From: Todiramphus chloris collaris
Lineage: Eukaryota > Chordata > Aves > Coraciiformes > Alcedinidae
DNA length: 64,000 nucleotides
Reading direction: 5' to 3'
Assembly: GCA_025345505.1 (NCBI GenBank)
Contig: JANVCC010000076.1
Span: 7,241,577 to 7,305,576 of the forward strand
Shown piece after piece: positions 24,801 to 36,646 of this stretch. Position 1 is the stretch's first letter, and each line of letters starts with the position of its first letter. Made by a program: the position numbers and the translations under genes. A model generated the notes under the pieces. That model did not search any database. It was not told where the DNA came from and worked only from the letters and a program-made list of their open reading frames with translations.

Positions 24801-25504
24801 AGTCATCCTGTGTAATGAATGAGGTGAGGTCTCAATGGATGGTGAATATAAGGCAAGGAATGACTAAAACTTGATCATGCACTTGAAGGTAACAACATAA
24901 TATTAATGTAGATGTATACAGTCAAATCATTCCTTCCCTCCCACATGTTACTGTAAATAAAAAAGATTTTCTACCATGGCAATCTTTACATACGATCTAC
25001 GGCCATTTTGAAGAGGGGGAAGAGAATGAGGTAAAGATGTACAGCAAATTTCTATTTCAGTGAGTCTTGTCTAAGGAAATGGAGAAAGTAAAAAGGAGAG
25101 GTGTCAACAGATGGTGTGCGCACTTTTATTACAGTTGTTACAGGAGGAATACAGTAAAAATAATAAAAAATATGATTAAAATATGAATAAAAGCTCAGTT
25201 GCAAATTAATTTACTCTTGATAAGTTTTATAGCCCTCACAAATTTATTTTCATCTTAATACTCATTGAAGTCAATATAGGTATGTATTGGTAAGTATAAA
25301 GGTCGACACAGTTGTCTACATATCCTGTTCCATGTAATTTCTTACATGCACTAAATCCATAGGCATGACTAGAGAATACACAGCCCCTTCAAGTGGAGAA
25401 TATAATGTACAATAGTGAGACTGAATTTGTCCTATTCAGCTGCAGGGAACTAGAGACAACTGTGGCATTCCTGGTATGACAGCGTTGCAGGCGTTATTCT
25501 GAAC
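21812..25504. other. unique region
   Basis: No repeat or exon recognised. A short TA run lies at 22673-22684 and a 7-bp hairpin (CTTCCTT/AAGGAAG) near 23804. Open frames up to 97 aa show no domain. Confidence 0.5.
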
Positions 25505-26312
25505 ACCAGAGATGGGTTGAGGCCAACTGGATGAGGTTCAACAAGGCCAAGCACCGGGTCCTGCACCTGGGTAACAACAACTCTGTGCAATGCTCCAGGC
25601 TTGAAGCAGAGTGTCTGGAGACTGACCAGTGCAAAAGGAGTTGGGGGAGACGGTCTACAGCCAGATGAACATCAGCCAGCATGTGCCCAGGTGGTCAAGA
25701 GGGCCACCAGAATCCTGGCTTGGATCAGTACTAATGTGGTCAACAGGGCTAAGGCAGGGATTGTCTCCCTCGACTGGGCACTAGGGAGGCCACACCTTGA
25801 ATAGTGGGTTTGGTTTTGGGCCCCTCACTCCAATAAAGACATTGAGAAGCTGTAGTTTGTCCAGGGAACAGTAATGAAGCTGGTGAAGGGTCTAGGGCAC
25901 AAGTCTTGTGAGGAGCAGCTGAGGGAACTGGGGATGTTCAGCCTGAAGAAAAGGAGGCTCAGGGGAGACCTTTTTGGTCTCCACAGCTCCCTGAAAGAAG
26001 GTTGGAGTGAGGTGGAGATCAGCCTCTTCTCTCTAGGAACAAGTGACAGGACAAGAGGAAATGGCCTGAAGCTGCACCAGGGGACATTTAGGTTGGACAT
26101 GAGGAATGATTTCCTCCCTGCAAGGGTTTTCAAGCCCTGTCCCAGGATGCCCAGGGCAGTGGTGGAATCACCATCCCTGGAGGGGTTTAAAAGCTGTGAA
26201 GATGGGGTGCTGAGGGACAATGTTTAGTGGTGACCTGGCAGTATTGGATTAATGGTTGGATTTGATAATATCAAAGGTCTCTTCCAACCAGAACAATTCT
26301 ATGACTCTATGA
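25505..26312 (+). mobile_element. CR1 LINE, 3' fragment (older tail class)
   Basis: Starts in the RT C-terminal region (MRFNKAKHRVLHLG-like at about 25529-25571). The best frame, 25874-26227, shows KLVKGLGHKSCEEQLRELG, SLKKRRLRGDL and SDRTRGNGLKL, followed by the LDMRNDF and VVESPSLEGFK blocks. The 3' UTR has GATTAATGGTTGGATTTGAT and the tail ATTCTATGACTCTATGA. This tail class differs from the GACTAGATGA class at 14222-14892 and 17788-18764. Several frame breaks; 5' truncated. Confidence 0.93.
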
Positions 26313-27079
26313 AATGTCAACAGCTCTGTAACCCACTTCTGAATCACAGTAATTGAACTCTTCTTTTTTTCCAAGTAAATCTTAACTATTATAGCCAATA
26401 AATAGCTCTTATGCATTCCCCATCAGTCCTTCCTCACTTTCATTTCAGTTGTTTTCAACACTTCTGAAGTTTAAGTTTTATCTGTAGTAATGGGTAAATC
26501 ACCAAAATACATACCAACAATTTCATCAACACTAAAGAAATTCCTGTTCAAGCTAGAAGGAAAACAAAAGAAACAATCAAGTATATAGATCTTCATGTAG
26601 CTGAATGCACAAGAGACCTATTACTAAGGTAAAGCTCCAACACCCCTCTCAAAAGCCACAGAGCCACTTTCCTATTTCAGTTAAGAATTAAGAGGTTTCA
26701 GATCAGGCTATATTTAAAAACAGGCTTTGTTTTCAGATTGTTTTGGGGTTTTTTTTAATTTCTTTTGTTTGTTCTATGAGGACCCCAGAGTTCAGGAGTA
26801 ACAAATAACTAAAAAAACCACACCAAATCTGTTTCTGAGACTAAAAATGAAGGCTAAATCCTTCATTATGAAGACATTAATAACATTTTCTCATCTGGAT
26901 GATCCCTGGTTTAGTTTTCACATGTTCCTTGATTACTGCTACTTGTGTCACTATTTTTTTGTGTGCCTAACTTGAAAATAGCGGAATGAATAATGTGATA
27001 CTCTATGATAACCTAGAATATTGTATCTTTTTTTCAGGAAGTAATTTCTAAGGATGCTGGAATAAAAACTCCCAGTTAT

Positions 27080-27085
27080 TTTATT
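27080..27085 (-). terminator. possible poly-A signal AATAAA
   Basis: AATAAA on the minus strand, 32 bp past the stop codon of the candidate exon at 27118-27252. Such hexamers are common by chance in AT-rich DNA, so the weight comes only from its position. Confidence 0.25.
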
Positions 27086-27117
27086 CTGCATAGCTTGCTG
27101 TTTTAATTCTGAAATTC

Positions 27118-27252
27118 TCACATTAATTCCACATTAGACTCTCCTACAGGAAATTCTTCATTCACACTTGGCTCAGGAAAATCCGAAACTTTGGCAAGTG
27201 AGATAAGTAATGTCAAATATTCCTCCTTCAGCGCATCCATAAATGAAGGACG
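27118..27252 (-). CDS. candidate 3'-terminal coding exon, product unrecognised
   Basis: On the minus strand a pyrimidine-rich tract with a TGTGTGTTCTCCAG acceptor (ends at 27253) is followed in phase 0 by 44 codons and a TGA. The peptide starts RPSFMDALKEEYLTLLISLA and ends ESNVELM; the first half reads as an amphipathic helix with an even spread of L, K and E, the second half is acidic. An AATAAA lies 32 bp after the stop. The open frame continues upstream to 27336 (LLELTGMHFLFHL), so the exon could start earlier. I do not recognise the protein. No partner exon was found in the window, so this could be a true last exon of a distant minus-strand gene, a relic, or chance. Confidence 0.28.
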   Translation of the reverse strand, partial: RPSFMDALKEEYLTLLISLAKVSDFPEPSVNEEFPVGESNVELM

Positions 27253-28147
27253 CTGGAGAACACACACAGTAAGATGGAACAGGAAATGCATGCCAGTAAG
27301 TTCAAGCAAATAGAAGCTTAGGTTTACACTTCCCACACATCAGATTAAAGCCAATGAAAATCAGATTTCACCTTCTAAAACATTATTCAGATTGTGTTTC
27401 TAACCAAAAAGAAATAGGAAACAAAAAGAGAAAAAAAAAATACAACTATTGTAAAAGTCTGCATGTCTGGTTTATTCAGAAGTTCTTAGCAAACTTCAGC
27501 TGTTATTGAATCATCACCCTGTTATCTGGGCCAGAGAAAAGGTAGAGAAGCATTTCTGGCATCATTCTGTCCGAAATGGAACCATTAGAAGAAAAAAAAC
27601 CTGGGAATACTACAGAACAAAATAGGGAGTAAGAGAAATTTCCCAAGCATGGAGGTCAGGAAAGGTGCAAGCTATCATTGGATCTGGGCTTCATATTCAA
27701 GGGGTTCTTTACTAGCCCTGCCTGATCACCTCACTCTGACACAACAGAGTGTGGCAGCTACAGCAACGGTGTCATTACTTTGACACAAATTCCTAAACCC
27801 AGCATCTGCTTTCTAATATTTTTTTTGCTGCTCATCATGTTAATCAGAATTTTGATTTAAGCAAGTGAATAATCATTGATTTCACTCTACAACTGTGCAG
27901 GATGTGTAAAGTTTATATGGAGCCTCAATCTATTATTACTAACATGGATCAATCCAATTTGGTGTGCAAGCCTCATTTTTCATTTTTTGTTTTTCGGACC
28001 ATGACACTTTTTTCTTTTTGAAACTCCATTTTTAAACAACCACCAACTCGGTATCAAATTACAATTTCCTCTGAAAGAACACTTCTTTTTTTTTGTGCTG
28101 GTAATTTAAAATTTGGCTTTTAACTGCAGTAAAGGAATGGATTACAG

Positions 28148-28987
28148 TCACAGAACGGTGGGGGTTGGAAGGGATCTCTGGAGATCACTTTGTCCAACCC
28201 CCCTGCTCCAGCAGGGTCACCCAGAGCAGGGGGCCCAGGATTGCATTGTCCAGGTGGGTTTGGAATCTCTCCAGAGAAGGAAACTGCACAGCCTCAGCCA
28301 AGCTCTGTCATCCTCACAGAAAAGAATTTTTTCTTCATGTTCAGGTGGAACATCCTGTGTTCCAGTTTGTGCCTGTTGCCCCTTGTCCTGTCACTTGGTA
28401 CCACTGAAAAGAGACTGGCCCCATCTTCTTGCCCTCCACCATTTAGCTATTGATCAGCATTGATCAGATCCCTCTCAGTCATCTCTTCTCCAGGTAAACA
28501 GACCCAGGGCTCTCAGCCTTTCCACAGCACAGAGTTGTTCCAGTCCCTTAATCATCTTCAATAGCCTCTCCTGGACTCTCTCCAGTAGTTAGTTCCCTGT
28601 ATCTCTTAAATCAGGGAGCCCAGAACTGGATGCAATACTCCAAAAGTGGCTTCACCAGGGCATAGCAGAGCGGGAGGAGATTGTCGACCTGCTGCTCTCA
28701 CTCTCTTGAATGCACCCCAGGAGACCACTGGCCTTCTTTGCCGTGAGGGCACACTGCTGGCTCATGGGCAATTTGTTATTCACCAGGACTCCCAAGTTCT
28801 TCTCTGTGGAGATGCTTTCCAGCAGGTCCACTCCTGACCTGTACTGGTGCAGGGGGTTATTCCTCCTTAATTACAGGATCTTACACTTGTCCCTGCTGAA
28901 TTTCATGAGGTTCCCCTCCACCCAAATCTTCAGCCTGTACAAGTCCCACTGAAAGGTAGCACAACATTCTGGTACTCTCAGGTCTGT
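28148..28987 (-). mobile_element. CR1 LINE, 3' fragment
   Basis: Plus-strand reading starts TCACAGAACGGTGGGGGTTGG, followed by GGGATCTCTGGAGATCACTT and CCCCTGCTCCAGCAGGGTCA, an inverted CR1 3' UTR of the CTGGAGATCAT class, as at 882-1480 and 56790-56988. Inverted coding blocks continue through the RT C-terminal part, including CTCATGGGCAATTTGTTATTCACC and the TTGTCCCTGCTGAATTTCATGAGG region opposite a LMKFSRD-like motif. Length about 840 bp, with frame breaks; 5' end uncertain by about 40 bp. Confidence 0.92.
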
Positions 28988-30057
28988 CACTAGCAGGTAT
29001 TTGGCACCCATTATGGTGGAACTTGGCAACTCGTTGCAATGCTTAATATATACTTAGATGATCCCAGGACAGGAGAAATAGGAAGATCTGCTGCTTACAG
29101 CTCAAAACATAGAGACTGCGCAGTGTTGAAACTTTAGTATTCCTGGCAAAAGTAAATAGGGATAGTTGTGCAACTGGATGACATTGTCTAGTTTATCTAT
29201 TAACCCCTTGCTATAAAAAGTGATATTTTATCCTTAAGAAAGTATACAGGACTGAAGAGAGGACCATCACTACCTCTCTGTATTTAACTCCCTTAACTAA
29301 AGCAGCTTTTCTCTGTTTAGGGTGTTTCCACGTTAGGATGATTTTCAACTGTAGACTCTCAGATCCTTCAAGAGCTATAGAGATACGTGATAATGAATTT
29401 AAATGGACTAAGTGGTGCTTTCTCGGGAAAAAGGCTCAGATTTCTAGATCAAAGACAGTAAGAAAGAGGTTCTAACTCCTCATTTCCTTAATGCTTCACC
29501 TTCATGTCTCAGCTTCTTTGTAAAATTGGAGGAATGATCACAAAACAGGACTTGCAAAGATAAACAGATGACCTACTCACTTGCAGAGTCTACTGCTCTT
29601 AAACATGAAGCCTTGCAACAGCAACCCATTTCTGAGTGCAATATTCAGCGGAGTTAAGCACTTTTGTGCTTCCTTAATACATTAGCCAGCGTGCTGCCAT
29701 TCTCATTATGAGCTACTGTATTTTTAAGTATTAATCAGGGGCTCACTGTGTTCAGAGAGGCATCTCTCATTATGTTACGCATCTAAAGGAGTTAATGACT
29801 GTGAAGTGGTCAAATACTCTTGTAATCAACCCAGTAAAACAAAACAAAGCAAAATCATAGCTATAAATCAAGAGGATTAAATAAAGATACTGCTCCCCCC
29901 ATTGCAGCATCTGTACGACGCAGAGATCTATTTTATTCTATGCTCACGTTGCTCTTTTCATCAACTATCATAGGCATTGCCATCATATAACAATGTTAGA
30001 AAACTATTGGAAATTATATTATGACAATATATAATAGCCTTCTTGGCCAGTAGAAGA
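28988..30057. other. unique region between two CR1 fragments
   Basis: No repeat, exon or RNA gene recognised. Base composition is AT-rich throughout. Confidence 0.5.
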
Positions 30058-30448
30058 TCATAGAATCAGTGAAAGGTTTGTGTTGAATCACAAAAGATCA
30101 TCGAGTTCCAACCCCCCCTGTCTGCCATAGGCAGGGACACTTCCCACTAGACCAGGATGGTCAAAGTCCCATCCAACCTGGTAATTGAACATTTTCAGTG
30201 ATGGAGCATCCACAGCTTCCCTGGGCAACCTGTTCCAATGTCTCACCACACTCAGAGCAAAGAACTTCTTCCTAATTTCTAATCTAAATCTACCCTCTTC
30301 CAGTTTGAAGCCATAACCCCTTGTCCCATCACTACAAGCCCTTTTAAAAGAATTCCCTCCCCAGCTTTCTTGTGGGCTTCCTTCATATACTGGAAGGCTG
30401 CAAGAAGGTCCCTCCATAGCCTTCTCTTCTCCAGGATGAACAACCCCG
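30058..30448 (-). mobile_element. CR1 LINE, 3' fragment
   Basis: Plus-strand start TCATAGAATCAGTGAAAGG is a clear inverted octamer tail. Then come CATAGGCAGGGACACTTCCC and, farther in, inverted codons for the SLKMFN, GNRLPREAV-like, RFRLEIRKKFF and SLPVYEGSPQESW stretches (a 126-aa minus-strand frame at 30088-30468 carries much of this). The copy ends at CTTCTCTTCTCCAGG, the KRRL motif. It abuts an 18-bp-period duplication at its 5' end. Confidence 0.92.
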
Positions 30449-30482
30449 AATATAAAACAATGCTCCAATATAAAACAATGCT
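30449..30482. repeat. two copies of a 16-bp word at a CR1 5' junction
   Basis: AATATAAAACAATGCT occurs at 30449-30464 and 30467-30482, a perfect direct repeat with an 18-bp period. It begins exactly where the 5'-truncated CR1 ends, so it may record the joining of the element's 5' end. Confidence 0.85.
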
Positions 30483-31290
30483 TTAATGTATTAGAAACAT
30501 ATTCATAGTTTAGCTTTAGCTCATCTATGTTAGCTATTACTTTTTATGTTGCATAAAATCAGCCTTGTCCATACTGCTCACTTGCTAAATAGAAAAAACC
30601 ACAGAGATTATCCCCAGAATAATTTTTATTTTACTTTAAGTCAGTTCAAATATCTATACAACTGAAATGAACAACAATTTACTGGATTAAAGTAATCTTC
30701 ATCCTAAAGAGGCACAGCGTACCCAGCTCTGCCTGTTGATGCAGGCAGCCTCTTTGCCATCTGCTTCTCAGCAGGAAGAAGCGAGGACTGTTCTGCCAAG
30801 GGGAATTCCTTCCCAAAGGCTCACCTCTGGCAGCCGCCATCCCCTCCATACCGATGCTTAACCGAGCAGCAGGAAGTACACTCAGCACATGTGTCTCAAG
30901 GTGCAGCTCCTTTTCACTACCTGCATAGGTATTCTTCTGACTTTATACCTCTAGCAATATAGTCAGCCCTTCTGGTTCACCGGGATACATCTTGTTCCCC
31001 AACACAAGACAGGATTAAAAATAAAAAAGAAATCTATCCCTAGCAAAACTTGAGATTAAGGTTTTATATAGTACAAGCAAACAGCATTGCAAGCAAGGAA
31101 AAAATACCCAACCAAACCAACCCTAGAAAATATTGTTCTAGTCTACGCTTACAAAAATGTTTCATTCATATCCCTCATGCAAATTACTTTTAGCATGCTC
31201 TTGATCAAAGGCCATGTGAATTCCACACTTCCCCCGTACTTCATGAGGCTCCACAGGGTCACCTGGGGACAGACCTCATGTCAGAGGAGA
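30483..31290. other. unique region with a GC-richer patch
   Basis: At 30690-30910 the base composition rises (my estimate is a little over half G+C) with several CpGs. A compound stem lies at 30706-30755. A 69-aa minus-strand frame across the patch (30679-30888) has no recognisable motif. The rest is AT-rich. Confidence 0.4.
30706..30755. repeat. compound imperfect stem
   Basis: AAAGAGG (30706-30712) pairs with CCTCTTT (30749-30755) and directly inside it CTGCCTG (30729-30735) pairs with CAGGCAG (30742-30748), leaving a 16-nt bulge on one side only and a 6-nt loop. The bulge argues against a microRNA precursor. Confidence 0.6.
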
Positions 31291-31620
31291 GCTCCTCGGG
31301 GGAGACCTTATCACTGTCTACAACTATCTGAAAGCAGGTTGGTCTCTTCTCCCAAGGAACAAACAATAGAATAAACAGCCTCAAGTTGCTCCAGGGGAGG
31401 TTTAGGTTGGACATGAGGAACAATTTCTTCCCCAAAAGGGTTGTCAAGGCCTGTCCCAGGTTGCCCAGGGCAGTGGTGGAGTCCCCATTCCTGGAGGGAT
31501 TTCAAAGCCATGGACATGGGGTGCTGAGGGACATGGTTTAGTGGTGACCAGGTAGTGCTGGGTTAATGGTTGGACTTGACAGTCTTAAAGGTCTCTTCCA
31601 ACAAAAAGGATTCTATTATT
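31291..31620 (+). mobile_element. CR1 LINE, short 3' fragment
   Basis: Starts at the RGDLITVYNYL-like codons (GGGGGAGACCTTATCACTG) and goes through RFRLDMRNNFF- and FLEGFQSHGHGVL-like stretches to the 3' UTR GGGTTAATGGTTGGACTTGA and a decayed tail GGATTCTATTATTCC. Same tail class as 25505-26312 and 42131-42618. Confidence 0.92.
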
Positions 31621-34224
31621 CCTATCTTCCATCTCCAGCTTCTTTCATAAGGGTGTAAATAACCTGGGAAGTTCTACCTGGAGTCAGACACCTTGTGTAT
31701 GCAAGTTGTTTTCACTTTGTTTTTTTAACAATGGTCTTGCCTAATCCAGGCAATTTGGTAATCTGCAGTTCTCATTACTGATTTCAGTATTTTCATGTAA
31801 ATATTGTATCAGACATTGGATATAAAAAAAGTTGCTATGCATCTGATCTCTGGTACATGAATAACTTCCTACAGAGACCTCACCTTCTACATCACATCAA
31901 TACACATCTACAAATGTCAGATCATTAAAACTGATCTGCTTGATGCACCTGAGGGTAAATTCTTTCCCTCCTCTTTACCCTCCCCTTTAGAGTCAGAAGA
32001 AGTTTAAAGTAGTCTGGGGCTGAGTTTTTGTTATCTGTCAACCAGATGTTGCCAACTCAACAGCTAATCCTTTGCAATTCCCCAAGACATTAAGGGAATT
32101 GAGGATGAAATTTTACTATTTGGTATGCACGTCATCTTTGCTACCACCAGTTTTATTCTACTATAGTCAAAGCAAAATTTCCACTAATGTGTTAAAAATT
32201 GCAGGACAGGATCCTGAAACAGTTCAGGAACCAGAATATTCAGAGGAAGGTGCCTGAACCTTCAGTCTTACAAACAGTAAACACCACAAACTATTTGCCT
32301 TCAGTATCAGGTGACCACTTTTCTGCCATCTACCATAACAGATCTTGAGGAATTAAACTGGAAATGTGCTGCTTTGGATAGGATAGAGTTCAATTTTCTT
32401 CATAGTAGGGGGCTATATTTTGGATTAGTGCTGGCAACAGTGGTGACAACACAGGGATTCATGAGTTTTCTCACTTTTACCCTTCTGATTCTCTCACCCA
32501 TCCCACTGGGGAGAAGTGAGCAAGTGGCTGCATGGGGCTCAGATGCTGGCTGGGGATAAAACATGACAGAAATCAGGAAAAGGAGCATAACTGGTAAGAA
32601 ATTAAATAATAATGGAGAAACAACAATAGAAAACAAAAGTGGCAGATGAACAAACACCAACCTTAAAGAAAGGAAGAAGAAAGTAAATTGAGACACTGAA
32701 TCACTGGCACCCTGACACACTAAAGGGGCCAGCTTTTCTACTAGCTTGTAATGAAGGAGGAATTTCATACAGTAAGTTTAAACAAAAAGAATATAGTGCT
32801 TTTCCCTACAAAACATACCAAATTTATTTTATATGGTTTTATCAGCTGTGTAGAGAGCCATGAATAGGGCACTGAGTAATGTAGGTGAAGGCTACCTGGT
32901 AAGTCATCTCTTTAATATTTGATCTCTTAGATTGTTTCAGAATTCCAATGGTCTATTCTCTTCATGTCACAGTTCTTAGTCTTTTGTGAAACGCTGAAGG
33001 AATTGCTGCTAAGTTCTCCTGTCTCAATTTGTCTCTTGAGGGTTATCAACATTGGTTCTGTCTAAGATAAAACCCTAGAGGTCTCTTGGTGAAAAGGAAA
33101 AAAAAATCAAAACAACTGAAAAGAAGCTTCCCAGTTTTTATTTGTAAAGAATATAAAAAATTACTTGGCTGAGCACTGCCTTTGCCTGATAGTAATGGGT
33201 ACTGCCTACACAGTTTGGCATGCAAAAGATAAGAGATAAGCCTGCTTTTTTACCCATATCCAGCTGTGCAGAGCTGGTTGTGCATGCACAGGGCAGTATC
33301 TACAGCCACTTGAAACACAAGCTTTGTTCTAAACCTGGACAGGTGAATTGTTACAAGGTGAAACAGACTTCTGCTTCCATTTGAGTATCTCATTTCTCCT
33401 CTTCCATTCCAAACACGGGGACACGTCTCATTCTCAAATGGAGATTTTAATTATCTTTAAGAACGTAATTGATTCTGAAGCTGAATTTGGAAGGTTTGAA
33501 CCTTTCCATAAATCATGGAACACAAGTGGTTTGGTTTCTTATCTGTTAGAAAAGGAAAAAACAAACCAAACCCAGCATTGACTACTATTACTTTCCTATA
33601 GATGCCCTTGAAGGGGCACAGTGATTGTCACAAATACAGAACTGTTCATCTCAAAATAGACCAAAAAAACGTATTTATCACACAGAACAGCAAAATGCAG
33701 CTGCTTGTAAACTGACCAGGCAAAGAAATGCAAAGAAAGTGCTTAATTTGCTGTAACAATATGAAACATTTGTGGTTTCCCTACAGAAGCAGAATCTAGT
33801 CAGAATTCAATAATATATAGTTAATATTGATATCAGATCAATATCATTAGACTCCAATGAAGACAAAAGCCTCTTACTGAAAATATAAATTACCTTTTAC
33901 CATCAAGATTTCAAGGTATATTAAAACAGCATTCTTATCTCCCCCTTCCTTCAGTCAAAATGGCATTTCCAACAATAGTTCACATGAAATATAATTTAAG
34001 CAATGAATCAGAGACTGAAACATCAATCCATTAAGCTTCCTGTTTCTCATTAAATGTAGGGGTGGAGGAGTTCAAAGTGTATTTAGTATGTTGCAGATGA
34101 AGATATCACAATGTTGTCTCATCTTATTTCAGTTTCTTTTCATCTTTGCCCTGAAGGGGTTGTAACTTCTTTTCCCAGTGTAAAGCCTGTAATCCAAACC
34201 ATTCTCTATGGCACTGAGGTTAGA
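31621..34224. other. unique region with a shortened LTR
   Basis: The only recognised element is the LTR fragment at 32365-32568. The rest is AT-rich with no exon or RNA gene recognised. Confidence 0.5.
32365..32568 (+). mobile_element. endogenous retrovirus LTR fragment (avian ERVL-type)
   Basis: Carries the familiar bird LTR phrases: TTTGGATAGGATAGAGTTCA, TTTTCTTCATAGTAGG, AACAGTGGTGACAACACAGG near the 5' side, and GCTGGGGATAAAACATGACA at the 3' end. It is much shorter than a usual LTR of this kind and no internal region or second LTR is nearby, so it is a solo, broken fossil. GAAA flanks both ends (32361-32364 and 32569-32572), a possible short target duplication. Confidence 0.72.
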
Positions 34225-34844
34225 TTCACAGAGTATCTCAAGTAGGAAGGGACCCATAAAGATCACCAATTGTAACTCCCAGATTCTCCCAGGACTGCCT
34301 AAAACTAAACCATATGACTAAGAGCGTCATCCAGATGCTCCTTGAACTCTGACAGGCTTAGTGCCATAACCCCTTCCCTGAAGAGCCTGTTCCAGTGACC
34401 AACTACCCTCTCAGCGAAGAACCTTTTCCCAGTGTCCAACCTGGTGCACCTTCATTCCACTTTGTTCTGTCCTTCTGTGTGAGGAGATGACCATCCCTCC
34501 CTCTGCTCACCCCCTTGTGGAAGCTGCAGACTGCCACGACATCGCCCCTCAGCCTTCTCCAAGATGTACAAATCATATGATCTCAGCCATTCCTCATCAG
34601 TCTTGCCCTCAAGACCTTTCATCATCTTGGTCACCCTCCTCTGAACACGCTCTGAGTTTGATGTCCTTCTCATACTGAAGCACCCAAAACCATGCACGGT
34701 ACTCAAGGTGGGGCTGCACCAGTGCAGTGTAGAGTGGGACAATCACCTCCCTTGACTGGCTCACAATGCTGTGCTTGATGCTCCCCAGGACATGATTGGC
34801 CCTTTTGGTTGCCAGAGCACACAGCTGAATCATATTCAACTTCC
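34225..34844 (-). mobile_element. CR1 LINE, old 3' fragment
   Basis: Plus-strand start TTCACAGAGTATCTCAAGTAGG, then AAGGGACCCATAAAGATCACC, an inverted tail of an older CR1 class. Inverted coding blocks follow, readable on the minus strand as VQRRVTKMMKGLEGKTDEEW, VPLYTALVQPHLEYRAWFWV, and LALATKRANHVLGSIKHSIV-like (34452-34872). Frame shifts separate the blocks. Among the more diverged copies in the window. Confidence 0.92.
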
Positions 34845-36586
34845 AAGAACAACAAGAAGACACCTGAAACACAGCTAGTGACTGATGCCAGATCCTCTGG
34901 ATCTCAGACCAGTTCCAACTGTAAGCAAAGCTGTTCTTGTCTTTTGTTTACTGTAAATTGCCCAAAACCAATTGCTGCCATTTTTTGTAAAGACTACAGA
35001 ACCCTCATTAACAAAAAGCCACGTTAATTTATTTCTTCTACATAACAGAAAACCAAATTAGGTCTGGACAAGCTGAGTTGATTAGCAACAACTTTGAGTG
35101 GAAGAGTCTTGGAAAGCAGATTATAAACTGAAAACTATCACCATGTGTATAAATGCAGGAGGCAAGACCTACACGTGCTCTCACCTACTGACATCAAACC
35201 TTTCTTCTGTCACAAATGCATCTGTAACTTCTCCTAGGTCATGAAGTAGCTTCTATTTCTTCCACAGGGGAAGGCTTTAGACTCTCTACCACAGCTCCTG
35301 GGTATACAAAGGACTAACTCTCAGTAATGTTATATGAGTGCAGACTGGACTGTTTTCCTGTCAGCTGCCAAGCCTGGTGAAGCATGGAAGCAGTTTCTGG
35401 AATCTCTGAATGGTTTTAATTAATGAATGCCAGGGAGCTGGAGGGAGCTCACCAGCAATAGAAAGGAAGGTATTTCCCACAGATATTTGAAAGCCTAACC
35501 TAGTAGTCAACCAGCCAAAACATCTATAATCCTGAGCAATGAAAAAAGATCTCCTAATTAAATGATGCTTTGTGCTTTTTTAGCATTTCATGAGGTGTTG
35601 GAATAGATCCTTAGGAAAACTTCCACATCAAAAATCCCATTTTAGTTTCTACCAGCATGGTTTTCCATTCCTCATGTTCTTAACACATACTAAGGCACAT
35701 TAATAAATGAAAGCAGCAAGTCAGACTGTCAGAGATTTCAAAAAGTACCATGGGTGGTATAGGACAAGTCGACAAAAGCTGTTTGTTCAGCAAACTTCAT
35801 TTTAGATGAGGACCAATAAATGTGTGCATAGCATGGGGATACCAAAGGTTAACAGGGCTGAGAAATATAAAATATAGCTGAGATTTTGGGACAGCAGAAG
35901 AACTTAATGTTCTGGTACATCATGGAGAAAGTCTCCACAAACACAACAGTTAAGCCTGGAAGGTGAGACTGAAAAAAAGACGACCCCATTGAGATTATGT
36001 GCAGTTAAAATAAAGCCATTAACTCTCCCTGTGAAGCAACATTTTATGACACTAAATTGTTAAAAGGCTGATAAGCTGGCATTTTTCCCAAGTTTTAAGT
36101 CCTATAAGGAATTTCTTGGAAAGTTACTGTAAACTTGTGATTTGCATTCTCTAACAGGTCCAAAGGAAGACAAGAAAACCCCTATAAGGTATAACCTTCA
36201 AATTCCCAGCTGGTTTTCTGACACGTGTCCCAGCCATGACATCCCTGGAGCCTGAAAAGCTGGCTGCAGAACAACACCCTAGCATGAATTACCTTTTGAG
36301 TAGCTTTACCGTCTTGGGAGGTGATGCTTCTCCTCGTTGCCCAAACTACCCCTGGACCTTCTCATCCTACTAGCCCATTGAAGACTGTTCCACAGAGCTG
36401 CCTGGACCCCCCCACAGCATCCACCCTGCGGAGGAAACAAATATTGAAAAACTGTGATGCAGCAATTACATCTTTTAAAGGTGTAATTTGAACACATTGG
36501 GAGAGAAGAACTAAAGTAGGCTAAAACATGATACAGAGCTGTTGGTACACTGTCTGAGAAAGGAGGGGAGTTGTGGGTTTATACTA
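34845..36586. other. unique region
   Basis: No recognised repeat or gene. A GC-richer stretch at about 36220-36440 holds a CCCCCCC run but no coding frame or known element. Confidence 0.5.
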
Positions 36587-36646
36587 CAGAATCATAGAAT
36601 GGTTTGGGTTGTAAGGGACCTTAAAGATCATCTAGTTCTAACCTCC
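36587..36646 (-). mobile_element. CR1 LINE, 3' tail only
   Basis: Only about 60 bp remain: CAGAATCATAGAATGGTTTG, GGACCTTAAAGATCATCTAG and CTAACCTCC. A very short 5'-truncated insertion; the octamer tail is intact, so it may be comparatively young. Confidence 0.88.

Larger units (their letters stand above)
26313..28147. other. unique region containing a possible host exon
   Basis: AT-rich sequence with T-rich runs (26741-26770) and one segment with gene-like signals on the minus strand at 27080-27252. Nothing else recognised. Confidence 0.45.
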
